64,000 nt of DNA from Clostridia bacterium (GTDB lineage: Bacteria > Bacillota > Clostridia > Christensenellales > Aristaeellaceae): assembly GCA_017412715.1 (NCBI GenBank), contig JAFPWU010000024.1, forward strand, positions 40,700 through 104,699, written 5' to 3'. Shown here one piece after another: positions 40,072-48,785 of this stretch. The notes beneath the pieces were generated by a model. It was not told where the DNA came from and searched no databases. It worked only from the letters and a program-made list of their open reading frames with translations. Each line of letters begins with the position of its first letter. The stretch's first letter is position 1. Made by a program: the position numbers and the translations under genes.

Positions 40072-42570
40072 TCAGGGCGCCAGCGAGTTGCCGATGGGGA
40101 GGGAATCCTCCACGGAACGAAGGGTCTTCTGGGTCATATACCATTGAATAAAGTCACGGGGTGCCTTGGAGGCTTCAGAACCGGAGTATCCGTTGGGGAT
40201 GAAGCAGGCGATGGCGATCTCCGGATTATCGTAGGGAGCGAAGCAGACGAACCAGGAGTTGTTTTCCAGGTCGATCTTGGTTACCTGGGCCGTTCCGGTT
40301 TTCGCGGCGATCTGATCCGTGTAGGGCCAGTTCTTGAAGTATTTACCGGCGGTACCGGATTCGTCAACCACGCCCTTCATCCCTTCCCGGATCAGCGGCA
40401 GGAACTCGTCCGATTTATCAATCCGGTGAATCAGGGTGGGCTCCCGCTGGGAGAGAATTTCGCCCTCGGGAGAGGAGATGGAGTCAATCAGGGAGACGTT
40501 GTACAGATATCCATTATTGGCGACGGTGCACACATACCGGGCGACCGCAACGGGAGTGAGCACGGTGACGGACTGGCCGATTCCGGTCAGAATGGTCTGG
40601 CCGCCGCCCCACTTGATATCGTTCATGTAATTGTAGGTATCCCCGATGACGGACTGGAGATAGACCATCTCGCGGGTCATATTCAGCTCCTCCATCAGGA
40701 TGGTGCGCATATTATCCAGCCAGTCGCTTTCATTGTAGTTGACGGCCATATCCATGAGCCGCTTGGCGCAGGCGGAAAGACGGGCGTCATCATATTCGAT
40801 ATTCCGGGAAGCGCCGCAGTTTTTCAGATGGGTTTTGATGGAGTTGAATACGATGATGGGCAGGGAGGTATCCTGATTGGCCTCGTTGACGGGGCGGGAG
40901 GGATCGTAAAGCGTATTCTGGGAGCCTACCACGGAGCGCACCTCGCCGGGCAGGTCAATCCCGGTCTTGGAGGTGAGGCCGTAGAGAGAAGCATACCGGT
41001 ACAGCCGCTCTTCTCCCAGCCGGCTGCCCAGCTCATAGAAGAAGTAGTTGCAGGAGTTGGTGAGCCCGTCCACGATGGTCTGATTGGCGTGCTTGTAAAT
41101 ATAATTCTTGTTGATCCAGCACTTGGGGGCGGTGGTCAGGTCCTGGTTGTACTTTGTGTAGTAGCCCCCGTCGGAAATGCGTTCCGTGGGCTGCAGTTCC
41201 CCTTCCACCAGCGCGCCGGTGCCGGTGACCATCTTGAAGATCGATCCCGGGGTTCCCCGGGCGTGAATACCGTAATTCAGCAGCAGGTTCCGGCTGTCCC
41301 CCAGGATGGCCATGGCTTCCTTTCCGCCGGCCACCAGGGCGTTCAGGTCATAGGTGGGATAATTGGCCAGGGCCAGCACCCTGCACTGCATATCCAGCAC
41401 CACCAGGCAGCCGTGCTCAGCCAGCGCCAGGGGATAGGTGGCCCAGTTCCGGTTATGGATATCCGTCTTGTTGGCCTCCAGCCAGGAGTCGGAGGCCAGA
41501 TAGCGTTCCTGCAGGGTCCGGGTGGTACTCACGTTTTCCGCGATGGCCCGTTCCGCCACGGCCTGATAGGCGGCGTTCAGGGTCAGTTTCACATTGTTTC
41601 CGTCCTGGGGTTCCGTATAGCTCAGCTCCCGGACTACCTTTGACATCTGGTCCCGCTCCACCACCCGGGAGCCCTTCCGCAGGGAGGAGTTCTGAGTCAG
41701 CCAGTCCTCCATGGAGGACTCGATGCCGTCCCGGCCGATGGTATCGTTATAGGAATAGCCCTTGGCCTGCAGGGTTAGCCAGGTGGCCCGGGAGGGAATG
41801 GCCCCAGTATAGCCGATAATTTGGGAGGCCAGGGTGGAACGGGGATAAACCCGCTTGGTGCCGATCTCGATCTCCATCCCGGGAAGCATCATGGACCGGG
41901 TTTCGATCTCGATGACGGTTTCGTACCGGACATCCTTTGCGATGACGATGGGCTGGGAGTTAAAGATGTTCATCTGCATTTCCGAATAGATGGCCATGAT
42001 CTTCAGCATGGTCTCCTCGGGAATATCATCGGTAATCTGATAGCGGGTTTTCAGCCGCTCAATGCATTTTTCCGCCGTATCATATCGGTTCAGGTTGGTC
42101 AGGTAGTTGTTGGATCGCCACTGATTCTCCCGGGTGGCCAGGACGGAATCGGAGACGCCGGAACCGAAATTGAAGACCCATTCCCCGGTCTCCTCGTCCC
42201 GTTCAATGACAAAATCAATGGCCATCGTGCCGCCGTTCTTTTCGATGATGCCGATCGTATCCACGATGGAGGCGGTATAGGATTTGTAGGCGGCGGCGGA
42301 GACGGTGGAGGCGTCCTTGTAGAAGGTGACATTGTAAATCATCTCGTCCTCTGCCAGGATGACGGAATCGGAGGAGATAATGTTGCCTCGCTTGCCGCGC
42401 AGCGCGATGGTCTTGGTCCGGGTGCTCTCAGCCTTCGCCAGATATTCTTCTTCCTGGCGGAGCTGAAGGTTGATCAGCCCGGAGATCAGATATACGAAGA
42501 TGCCGAAGAGCACGACCAGGAAGCCGATATATCGGCCCAGGCCCTGGAACTTCCGTGGCTTTCTTTCCAA
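40072..42570 (-). CDS. mrdA: Penicillin-binding protein 2 (class B transpeptidase)
   Basis: An 832-residue elongation transpeptidase, longer than the ~650 residues of E. coli PBP2. N-terminal anchor (YIGFLVVLFGIFVYLISGLI about 14-33), PBP dimerisation domain (about 40-370) and transpeptidase domain with S443-x-x-K446 (PGSIFK), SxN as NSCN, and K757-T-G (AAKTGTAQ). The C-terminal ERxPK-like end is absent. The start is TTG 42570 with AAGGGG upstream, 21 bases behind mreD. It works with RodA to build side-wall peptidoglycan. Confidence 0.95.
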   Translation of the reverse strand: MERKPRKFQGLGRYIGFLVVLFGIFVYLISGLINLQLRQEEEYLAKAESTRTKTIALRGKRGNIISSDSVILAEDEMIYNVTFYKDASTVSAAAYKSYTASIVDTIGIIEKNGGTMAIDFVIERDEETGEWVFNFGSGVSDSVLATRENQWRSNNYLTNLNRYDTAEKCIERLKTRYQITDDIPEETMLKIMAIYSEMQMNIFNSQPIVIAKDVRYETVIEIETRSMMLPGMEIEIGTKRVYPRSTLASQIIGYTGAIPSRATWLTLQAKGYSYNDTIGRDGIESSMEDWLTQNSSLRKGSRVVERDQMSKVVRELSYTEPQDGNNVKLTLNAAYQAVAERAIAENVSTTRTLQERYLASDSWLEANKTDIHNRNWATYPLALAEHGCLVVLDMQCRVLALANYPTYDLNALVAGGKEAMAILGDSRNLLLNYGIHARGTPGSIFKMVTGTGALVEGELQPTERISDGGYYTKYNQDLTTAPKCWINKNYIYKHANQTIVDGLTNSCNYFFYELGSRLGEERLYRYASLYGLTSKTGIDLPGEVRSVVGSQNTLYDPSRPVNEANQDTSLPIIVFNSIKTHLKNCGASRNIEYDDARLSACAKRLMDMAVNYNESDWLDNMRTILMEELNMTREMVYLQSVIGDTYNYMNDIKWGGGQTILTGIGQSVTVLTPVAVARYVCTVANNGYLYNVSLIDSISSPEGEILSQREPTLIHRIDKSDEFLPLIREGMKGVVDESGTAGKYFKNWPYTDQIAAKTGTAQVTKIDLENNSWFVCFAPYDNPEIAIACFIPNGYSGSEASKAPRDFIQWYMTQKTLRSVEDSLPIGNSLAP

Positions 42571-42591
42571 AAACTCACGCCCCTTTCATCC

Positions 42592-43206
42592 TTATTTCTT
42601 GCTGAAGACAATGGGCTGATTCTTCAGCTCCGGCACAGGCACCTTCCGGCCCAGGATCATGGGACGGACGACCAGCTGAAGTCCCGCGGTCAGAAGTCCG
42701 GTCAGCAGGATATCCTGCAGGGCTCTGCGAAAATGCAGGCCGGTAAGCGTGGTGCCGGCCAGGTAGATATACATGACATTGATCGTCTCATAAACCAGAA
42801 CATTGATCATGGCGCAGAGAATGGTCCGCAGCCAGGCCGGCATATACCGCTTCTTTCGCTGGAGCGTCCGGTCCATCTGCAGCTGGCGGAGAGATTTATC
42901 CGCGAAGACGAAGGAGACGAAAAGGCTGGAAATCGGATACACCGCCAGATTCACATAGGTGGTGCCGGGCAGGAAAATCTCCAGCAACAGGCCGTAGATC
43001 AGCCCGGCCCAGAGCGCCTGCAGCCTTCCGTAGGCGACGGTAATGACGCCGATGACCGCATAGAGCAGATTGGGCGTTACGCCGCCTATGGAGAAATAGG
43101 GCATGACGCACACGTGAAACAGGTACCCCAGGGGGATCAGGAACAGCAGCACCAGATACCGCCGGAGGGCGCCGGGATGCCCGTCCCGGATGGGTCTCTT
43201 GCTCAT
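42592..43206 (-). CDS. mreD: Rod shape-determining protein MreD
   Basis: A 204-residue membrane protein with about five segments (LVLLFLIPLGYLFHVCVMPY first, ILLTGLLTAGLQLVVRPMIL last). It has the MreD pattern around ALWAGLIYGLLLEIFLPGTT. The start overlaps the mreC stop by 4 bases. MreD is a small integral component of the elongasome; identity is supported by the mreB-mreC-mreD order as well as sequence. Confidence 0.9.
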   Translation of the reverse strand: MSKRPIRDGHPGALRRYLVLLFLIPLGYLFHVCVMPYFSIGGVTPNLLYAVIGVITVAYGRLQALWAGLIYGLLLEIFLPGTTYVNLAVYPISSLFVSFVFADKSLRQLQMDRTLQRKKRYMPAWLRTILCAMINVLVYETINVMYIYLAGTTLTGLHFRRALQDILLTGLLTAGLQLVVRPMILGRKVPVPELKNQPIVFSKK

Positions 43207-44750
43207 TCCATGTCCTCCTCATAGGTCATGGCGTCGGGATCCGGCGTCAGATAGGGGGTGGGCGTGGGTACGGGCGTGGGGGTCATGGTGGGCGTGGGTT
43301 CCGAGTTAATCAGCACGGGCACGTATTCATAATTGTGATATTCCGGGGTGGGTGTGGGCACCTGCGTGGGCTCCGGAGTAGGACTGGGCGTCTCCGTGGG
43401 CTCAGGAGTGGGCGTAGCCGTCGCGTTGGGATCCGGCGTGGTCTGGCTTTCGAACAGGGAGGAGGCGATCTGCGGCACGACGGGAGAGGGCCGCGCGCTT
43501 TCCAGGGGCACAAGCTCCACGCTCGCCCGGCCGTTTTCCCGCCCCTGAATCGCCTCAGCCACGGGCTTATAGCGCAGGACGATCACGTATTCCAGGTGCT
43601 GGAAGTCCGCAAGCGGCTCCACCACGATATACTGTTTATTGGACTCCATGCCGCGGGTGCTTTCCCGTACGGTGCCGATGGGAATGCCCTTGGGGAAGGA
43701 CATGCCGACGCCGCTGGTGACCACCGTATCTCCGGGCCGGGGCAGGTTGTCATCCGGCAGATAATACATCCGGCACAGGGCGGTGCCGTCTACGCCCAGC
43801 GTGCCCCTTACGGTGCCCTGATCTCTGGAAGAGGAGATGAGGGCGGCGATGGAGGCTTCGGAATCGATAATGGTGCGGACCGTGGATACGGAGGGCTGGA
43901 CCATTTCGGTATAGCCCACCAGGGCGCCGGAGATGGTGACCGCCATATAATTCTCCAGCCCGTCATTGGATCCCTTGTTAATGGTGAAGGTGGAGAAATA
44001 ATTGCTGTCGGATTTGCCGATGACCGTGCAGACAATGGGCTGCATATTGGCGTTTGCGGCAATCTCGTCGCTCAGATCCTCATACTGGGAGAGGGTCTGC
44101 TGCAGCTCGTCGGCCAGCATGGCCTTATAGACCAGCTGCTCGTTCTCCGCCCGGAGGGCGTTATACTCATTTTCAATATTCTGGCGCAGTTTGATCGAGC
44201 GGAAATACCCGGCGATCTCCTCGGTCAGGGAGGAGAAGAAGCTCTGAACCGGGGTCACCGCTTCGCCTACCAGCACCTCCGCATCCCCCAGGATCGGCGC
44301 AGTGGGAATAATCCGGTGAAAAATATAGGCGGCGGAGAACAGCACCAGCACCACGGTGATCAGGATCATGGCAATAAGCCGGAGCGTCGGGTGCCCCCTG
44401 TTGGCCCGGCGGCGGGCGCGGATGGGCTGGAGGCTGTCCTCGTCCTGGGGCGTTTCGTCCCAAAGCCGATCCCGGAAGTCACGCTCTTCGGCGCTTTCCT
44501 GTTCTTCGGAAGGGCTGTCCTCCTTCCCGGAGGCTTCAGCGCCGGAGACGGCAGCGGCTTTTCTGCCCATTCTTTTCCCGGAAAGGGGCTCTTCCTCCAG
44601 CCCGCGGCCGCGAAGCTTGCGAAGTGCCTCATCCGGCGTATCGGAAACATTGGGGGAGGGAGCCTCGTCGGGCTCGTTATAGATAAAGTCATCCTTTACC
44701 AGGGGACGGTCATCGTCCTTTTTCCTGCCGGGAAGCTTGATTCGGGCCAA
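43203..44750 (-). CDS. mreC: Rod shape-determining protein MreC with long N- and C-terminal extensions
   Basis: A 515-residue version of a protein that normally has about 280-300. Residues 1-120 are a charged cytoplasmic extension (Glu/Asp/Arg/Pro-rich); the membrane anchor is about 122-145 (LRLIAMILITVVLVLFSAAY). Residues about 165-425 are the canonical coiled coil and beta domains, with VVTSGVGMSFPKGIPIGTV as the family signature. Residues about 431-515 form a Thr/Pro-rich extracytoplasmic tail of TPTPEP-type repeats ending in acidic residues. The start is TTG 44750 behind a consensus AGGAGGTGA (7-base spacing). MreC links MreB to PBP2; the extensions are unexplained. Confidence 0.93.
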   Translation of the reverse strand: MARIKLPGRKKDDDRPLVKDDFIYNEPDEAPSPNVSDTPDEALRKLRGRGLEEEPLSGKRMGRKAAAVSGAEASGKEDSPSEEQESAEERDFRDRLWDETPQDEDSLQPIRARRRANRGHPTLRLIAMILITVVLVLFSAAYIFHRIIPTAPILGDAEVLVGEAVTPVQSFFSSLTEEIAGYFRSIKLRQNIENEYNALRAENEQLVYKAMLADELQQTLSQYEDLSDEIAANANMQPIVCTVIGKSDSNYFSTFTINKGSNDGLENYMAVTISGALVGYTEMVQPSVSTVRTIIDSEASIAALISSSRDQGTVRGTLGVDGTALCRMYYLPDDNLPRPGDTVVTSGVGMSFPKGIPIGTVRESTRGMESNKQYIVVEPLADFQHLEYVIVLRYKPVAEAIQGRENGRASVELVPLESARPSPVVPQIASSLFESQTTPDPNATATPTPEPTETPSPTPEPTQVPTPTPEYHNYEYVPVLINSEPTPTMTPTPVPTPTPYLTPDPDAMTYEEDME

Positions 44751-44808
44751 CGGTGCTCACCTCCTTTTATTTTCATCAAAAACATTCTGATTTCGCACAG
44801 CCGGGGGA

Positions 44809-45828
44809 TCATTTATCCGCCCGTTTATCCTGGGGCGTCACCAGCTGGATGTTTTCCGTCAGGTAACCGATTCCCAGGATGCAGCAGTCCGCCGGATCCC
44901 TGGCCAGCAGCACGGGGATCTCCAGCTTTTCGGAGATATACTGATCCAGGGCGAAGAGCATGCTGCCTCCGCCGGTCAGATGAATTCCGCCCCGCATAAT
45001 GTCGGCGCACAGCTCCGGCGGGGTTCTTTCCAGCACGGAGCGGATGGCCCGGAGGATGGCTTCGCAGGGCTCCTTCAGGGCTTCATTGGCCTGGGTGGAA
45101 GAGAACTGCACCGTGCCGGAAGAGGTATTCAGCTGGTTGATTCCGCGAACCAGGATGGACCGGGGCTCCTCCAGCGGAATGGCGGTCGCCAGGTCCATCT
45201 TGACCTTTTCCGCCGTATTCCGGCCCACGATGATGTTGCATTCACGCTTCAGGTAGTTCATGAGGGCCTCATCCATGCGGGCGCCCCCCACGGGAACGCT
45301 CTGGGACACTACCAGGCCCCCGAGGGAGATTACGGCCACGTCCGTGGTGCCGGCGCCGATGTCCACCACCATGTTTCCAACAGGGTCATAAACCGGGAGG
45401 CCGGATCCGATGGCTCCGGCGAAAGGCTTCTCGATCAGGAAAACATGGCGGGCTCCTGCGTAGCGCACCGCTTCGGTCAGGGCCTTGCGGTTTACGTCGT
45501 CCATTCCGCAGGGGATGGAGACGATGACCCGGGGCTTGCCAAGATAGCTGATGCCGATGGCCTTGCGCAGGAAATAGCGGATCAGCAGCTGGGTCATGTC
45601 AAAATCGGACACCTGCCCGTTGCGGATGGAGGAGACCGCCATCAGCTTTTCCGGACTGCGGCCGTAGAGGAACCTGGCCTCATCGCCCACGGCCCGGACC
45701 GTCCGGTGATTATCCCGCTCCACTACGACCAGGGTGGGCTCGGAAACCACGATGCCCCGCCCGCTGACGTAGAGGGAGGTATTGGCGGTTCCCAGATCAA
45801 TGCCTATATCAGGCGCCGTAAAAGGCAT
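44809..45828 (-). CDS. mreB: Actin-like cell-shape protein MreB
   Basis: A 339-residue actin-fold ATPase that organises side-wall synthesis from the inner face of the membrane. Motifs: DIGIDLGTANTSLYVSGRGI (phosphate 1), MVVDIGAGTTDVAVISLGGL (phosphate 2) and IHLTGGGSMLFALDQYISE (adenosine). Length and motifs match MreB closely. It follows maf by 18 bases and precedes mreC by 58 bases in a single transcript. Confidence 0.96.
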   Translation of the reverse strand: MPFTAPDIGIDLGTANTSLYVSGRGIVVSEPTLVVVERDNHRTVRAVGDEARFLYGRSPEKLMAVSSIRNGQVSDFDMTQLLIRYFLRKAIGISYLGKPRVIVSIPCGMDDVNRKALTEAVRYAGARHVFLIEKPFAGAIGSGLPVYDPVGNMVVDIGAGTTDVAVISLGGLVVSQSVPVGGARMDEALMNYLKRECNIIVGRNTAEKVKMDLATAIPLEEPRSILVRGINQLNTSSGTVQFSSTQANEALKEPCEAILRAIRSVLERTPPELCADIMRGGIHLTGGGSMLFALDQYISEKLEIPVLLARDPADCCILGIGYLTENIQLVTPQDKRADK

Positions 45829-45846
45829 GCGAAAAATCTTCCTTCC

Positions 45847-46416
45847 TTACAAAACTGGATAACCGGCTTTTCGGAGCAGATGGCGCACCAGATAAAGCGG
45901 CAGACCCACCACGCCGGAGTAATTGCCATCCAGATGGCGGACAAAGAGGGATCCGATTCCCTGTACGGCATAGGCGCCGGCCTTGTCCAGAGGCTCTCCG
46001 GTGGCTACGTAGGAGGCGATTTCCTCCTCCGTCAGGGGATCGAAGGTTACCCGGGAGGCGTCCGTTTCCGTAAAGGACGTTCCTTCCGGCGCGACCACGG
46101 TGACTCCGGTAAAGACCTCATGGGTTCTTCCGGAAAGGAGCCGCAGCATGCGGCAGGCGTCGTCCGGGTCTCTGGGTTTCCCCAGGGCGGCGCCATCGAT
46201 GGCGACCAGGGTATCCGAAGCCAGGATGAACCTGCCGGGGCGGCTGGCCGCGGCCGCCAGGGCCTTCCTTCGGCTCAGCTCCGCGACGGCTTCCCGGGCG
46301 GGAAGGTCACAGGCCTCCTCCACCTGGGGGACGAAAAGTTCAAAGGGAATGCCGGCCTGCGTCAGCAGCTCCCGCCGCCGGGGGGAAGAGGACGCAAGAA
46401 TCAGCGGATCCGCCAT
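45847..46416 (-). CDS. maf: Maf family nucleotide pyrophosphatase
   Basis: A 189-residue cytoplasmic house-cleaning enzyme that hydrolyses non-canonical or modified NTPs (dTTP/UTP group in related proteins). Motifs: LILASSSPRRRELLTQAG at the N-terminus, FILASDTLVAIDGAALGKP with the catalytic Asp, and DKAGAYAVQGIGSLFVRHLD. The ATG at 46416 has GGAGGTG upstream; a longer frame begins at 46458 without ribosome site. It opens the mre operon, a common arrangement. Confidence 0.95.
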   Translation of the reverse strand: MADPLILASSSPRRRELLTQAGIPFELFVPQVEEACDLPAREAVAELSRRKALAAAASRPGRFILASDTLVAIDGAALGKPRDPDDACRMLRLLSGRTHEVFTGVTVVAPEGTSFTETDASRVTFDPLTEEEIASYVATGEPLDKAGAYAVQGIGSLFVRHLDGNYSGVVGLPLYLVRHLLRKAGYPVL

Positions 46417-46446
46417 CGGGACACCTCCGTAAAAAGGGTACCGGAC

Positions 46447-46476
46447 AGTATAACACATTTTTGATAAGATGGGAAA
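46447..46476 (-). promoter_or_regulatory. Probable promoter of the maf-mre-mrdA-minD-rodA operon
   Basis: On the - strand a good -10 TATACT (46447-46452) lies 30 bases before the maf start; the best -35 at 18-base spacing is weak, TTTCCC (46471-46476). Confidence 0.5.
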
Positions 46477-46503
46477 TTTTCCAGGTGAATATTTGGTGAA
46501 ACC

Positions 46504-47247
46504 TCAGTCCAGGGCCGCAAAAACCCTGGTCAGATCGTCATGAATCACCAGTTCCGCCGAGGCATCCGCAGAGGTAGCGTCCCGGTTCAGCACCACCAGA
46601 TGCTTCCCCCGGAAATCCTGGATAAACCCGGCAGCGGGATAGACCGCCAGGGAAGTGCCGGCTACGATCAGCATATCCGCGTTGGCGATTTCCCGAAGCG
46701 CGCCGATGACCACGTTGTTGTTCAGGGGCTCCTCGTAGAGCACCACCCGGGGCTTGATGACCCCTCCGCAGGAGCAGCGGGGGATCCCCTCCGTCTCCAG
46801 TATTTTGGCCAGCGGGTATTCCTGGCCGCATTCCATGCATTCGTTTTCATAGACGGTTCCGTGAAGCTCGTAGACCCGGATGTTTCCTGCGGCCCGATGA
46901 AGGCCGTCGATATTCTGGGTCACGATGCCCCGGAGCTTATCCTGCTTTTCCAGCTCGGCCAGCTTCAGGTGGCAGATGTTGGGCTTCGCCTCCGGATAGA
47001 GCATGTACTTCCGGTAGAACTGGAAGAAAATATCCGGATGAAGCATGAAGAAAGTATGGCTCAGGATGGTTTCCGGAGGAAGCTGGCCGTACTTTTCCGC
47101 GTACAGACCGCCGGAGGAGCGGAAGTCAGGGATGCCGCTGGCCGTCGAGACCCCGGCTCCGCCGAAAAAGACGATGCGTTTTGACTCGGCCACCATCTGC
47201 TTGAACCGGGCGACCTGTTCCTCGAAGGAAAGAGATGAATGCTGCAT
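46504..47247 (-). CDS. NAD-dependent protein deacylase, Sir2 family
   Basis: A 247-residue sirtuin (CobB/SrtN type). Motifs: FFGGAGVSTASGIPDFRS near residue 28, IVTQNIDGLHRAAG with the catalytic His near 120, the zinc ribbon CMECGQEYP and RCSCGGVIKP, and VIGALREIANADMLIVAGTS. All core residues are present. ATG 47247 has AAAGGAG. It removes acetyl or other acyl groups from lysines using NAD. It is a single-gene unit with its own promoter. Confidence 0.95.
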   Translation of the reverse strand: MQHSSLSFEEQVARFKQMVAESKRIVFFGGAGVSTASGIPDFRSSGGLYAEKYGQLPPETILSHTFFMLHPDIFFQFYRKYMLYPEAKPNICHLKLAELEKQDKLRGIVTQNIDGLHRAAGNIRVYELHGTVYENECMECGQEYPLAKILETEGIPRCSCGGVIKPRVVLYEEPLNNNVVIGALREIANADMLIVAGTSLAVYPAAGFIQDFRGKHLVVLNRDATSADASAELVIHDDLTRVFAALD

Positions 47248-47351
47248 GGCGGTTCTCCTTTTGTAATCTGTCTGCCCCTCGTTTCCGGCATCCGGCCGGC
47301 GGCCGGGACATTCCGCGGCCTGCGCTGTTTTTATGCTTGTGCTGATGCTCT

Positions 47352-47381
47352 ATTGTATCACGGAAAAAAGCCGGATGGCAA
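47352..47381 (-). promoter_or_regulatory. Promoter for the Sir2 gene
   Basis: On the - strand TTGCCA (47376-47381), 18-base spacer, TACAAT (47352-47357), about 105 bases before the start. Confidence 0.6.
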
Positions 47382-47415
47382 TGAAAAGATCTCCGTTTTT
47401 TGTCTGTTCTGCGAC

Positions 47416-47444
47416 TTGTTTTCCCTGCTGAAGAATGGTAGTAT
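47416..47444 (+). promoter_or_regulatory. Promoter for aroA-aroC
   Basis: TTGTTT (47416-47421), 17-base spacer, TAGTAT (47439-47444), about 63 bases before ATG 47508. Confidence 0.55.
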
Positions 47445-47507
47445 TTTCATGCGTCTGAAAGAGAAAAAAAGAGAAATGGGCTGGATGAACTTGCAGGGAG
47501 GCACAGG

Positions 47508-48785
47508 ATGAACAGAACGGTACAGCCAGGGTCCAGATGCGGGAGCGCGGAGATTCCCGCCTCCAAATCCCGGGCCCATCGGGTGCTGATATGCGCCGTG
47601 ATTTCGGAAACACCTGCGGAGCTGACCTGCAGAGGGATTTCCCGGGATATAGAAGCGACCATCGCCTGCCTGAGGGAGATGGGGCATGAAATCCGCCTGG
47701 AGGGAGACCGGATCACGGTGCTGCCGGGAGGACGGGAAATCCGGGAACCGGTGCTTCTTTGCTGCGGAGAGAGCGGATCGACCCTGAGATTCCTTCTGCC
47801 GGTCGCGGGAGCGATGGGGCTGACCGGGGAATTCGTAATGGAGGGAAGGCTTCCGGAGCGGCCGCTGCAGCCCCTGTGGGATGTGCTGTGCGAAAAGGGA
47901 ATGACCCTGGAACAGGCGGGGAACCGGCTGCGGTTCAGCGGGAGGATTGCCCCGGGGGAGTATCGGATTCCCGGAAACATCTCCTCCCAGTATATCTCCG
48001 GGCTGCTTTTTGCCCTGCCCCTCCTGGAGGGGGAGAGCCGCCTGACGGTGACGGGAAATATGGAGTCCGCGGATTATATCGCCATGACGGAGGAAGCGGA
48101 GGCCCAGTTCGGCATTGAAATCGGGAAGGAAGCGGAAGGTCGGTACCTGATTCCGGGAAGAAGACCGGAAGGTCGGGAAGGGGTTCCCGCGCCGATTCGG
48201 ATGGAGGCGGAATCGGACTGGTCCTCCGCCGCCTTCTTCCTGTGCCTGGGGGCTTTTTCGGAGAGAGGCGTGCAGGTGAGGGGAATGAACCCCATCTCCC
48301 GGCAGGGGGACCGGCGCATTCTGGAGCTGCTGACGGGATTCGGCGCGCGGGTGGAAACCCGGGAGACCGGGATCCTGGTCCGGAGGGGAAAACTCCGGGG
48401 CCAGCGGATTAACGCCGCGGGGATCCCGGATCTGGTGCCCGTGCTGGCGGCGGTGGCCGCCGCGGCGGAGGGCGAAACGGTCATCGACCACGCGGAACGG
48501 CTGCGGTTGAAGGAATCGGACCGGCTGCGCTCCACGACGGAGATGCTTCGGCGCATGGGGGCGGATATTGAGGAGACGGCGGACGGGCTGCGCATCCGGG
48601 GCCGGAGCCGGCTGGCCGGAGGAACGGTATCCTCTTTCCGGGATCACCGGATCGCCATGAGCGCCGCGGTGGCGGCCTCCGCGTGCGAGGGCCCGGTGAC
48701 GGTGCTGGACGCGGAATGCACGGAAAAATCCTTTCCGGGGTTCTGGGACCTGCTGGAGGGAATGGAAAAGGAGGCGGGGACATGA
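47508..48785 (+). CDS. aroA: 3-phosphoshikimate 1-carboxyvinyltransferase (EPSP synthase)
   Basis: A 425-residue enzyme of the shikimate pathway joining phosphoenolpyruvate to shikimate-3-phosphate. Motifs: GSAEIPASKSRAHRVLICAV near 12 (substrate Lys), CGESGSTLRFLLPVAGAMG near 86, LPERPLQPLWDVL, NISSQYISGLLFALPLLEG and the C-terminal FRDHRIAMSAAVAASACEGP. Ser rather than Gly follows the conserved Glu in the GES motif region. ATG 47508 has GGAGG; the stop overlaps the aroC start (ATGA). Confidence 0.96.
   Translation: MNRTVQPGSRCGSAEIPASKSRAHRVLICAVISETPAELTCRGISRDIEATIACLREMGHEIRLEGDRITVLPGGREIREPVLLCCGESGSTLRFLLPVAGAMGLTGEFVMEGRLPERPLQPLWDVLCEKGMTLEQAGNRLRFSGRIAPGEYRIPGNISSQYISGLLFALPLLEGESRLTVTGNMESADYIAMTEEAEAQFGIEIGKEAEGRYLIPGRRPEGREGVPAPIRMEAESDWSSAAFFLCLGAFSERGVQVRGMNPISRQGDRRILELLTGFGARVETRETGILVRRGKLRGQRINAAGIPDLVPVLAAVAAAAEGETVIDHAERLRLKESDRLRSTTEMLRRMGADIEETADGLRIRGRSRLAGGTVSSFRDHRIAMSAAVAASACEGPVTVLDAECTEKSFPGFWDLLEGMEKEAGT

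Noticed and set aside
43220..43480. GGGCGTGGGT-type repeats on the + strand, possibly G-quadruplex or satellite DNA.
   Set aside because: They are the complement of Thr/Pro codons in the MreC tail; coding low complexity is a sufficient explanation.
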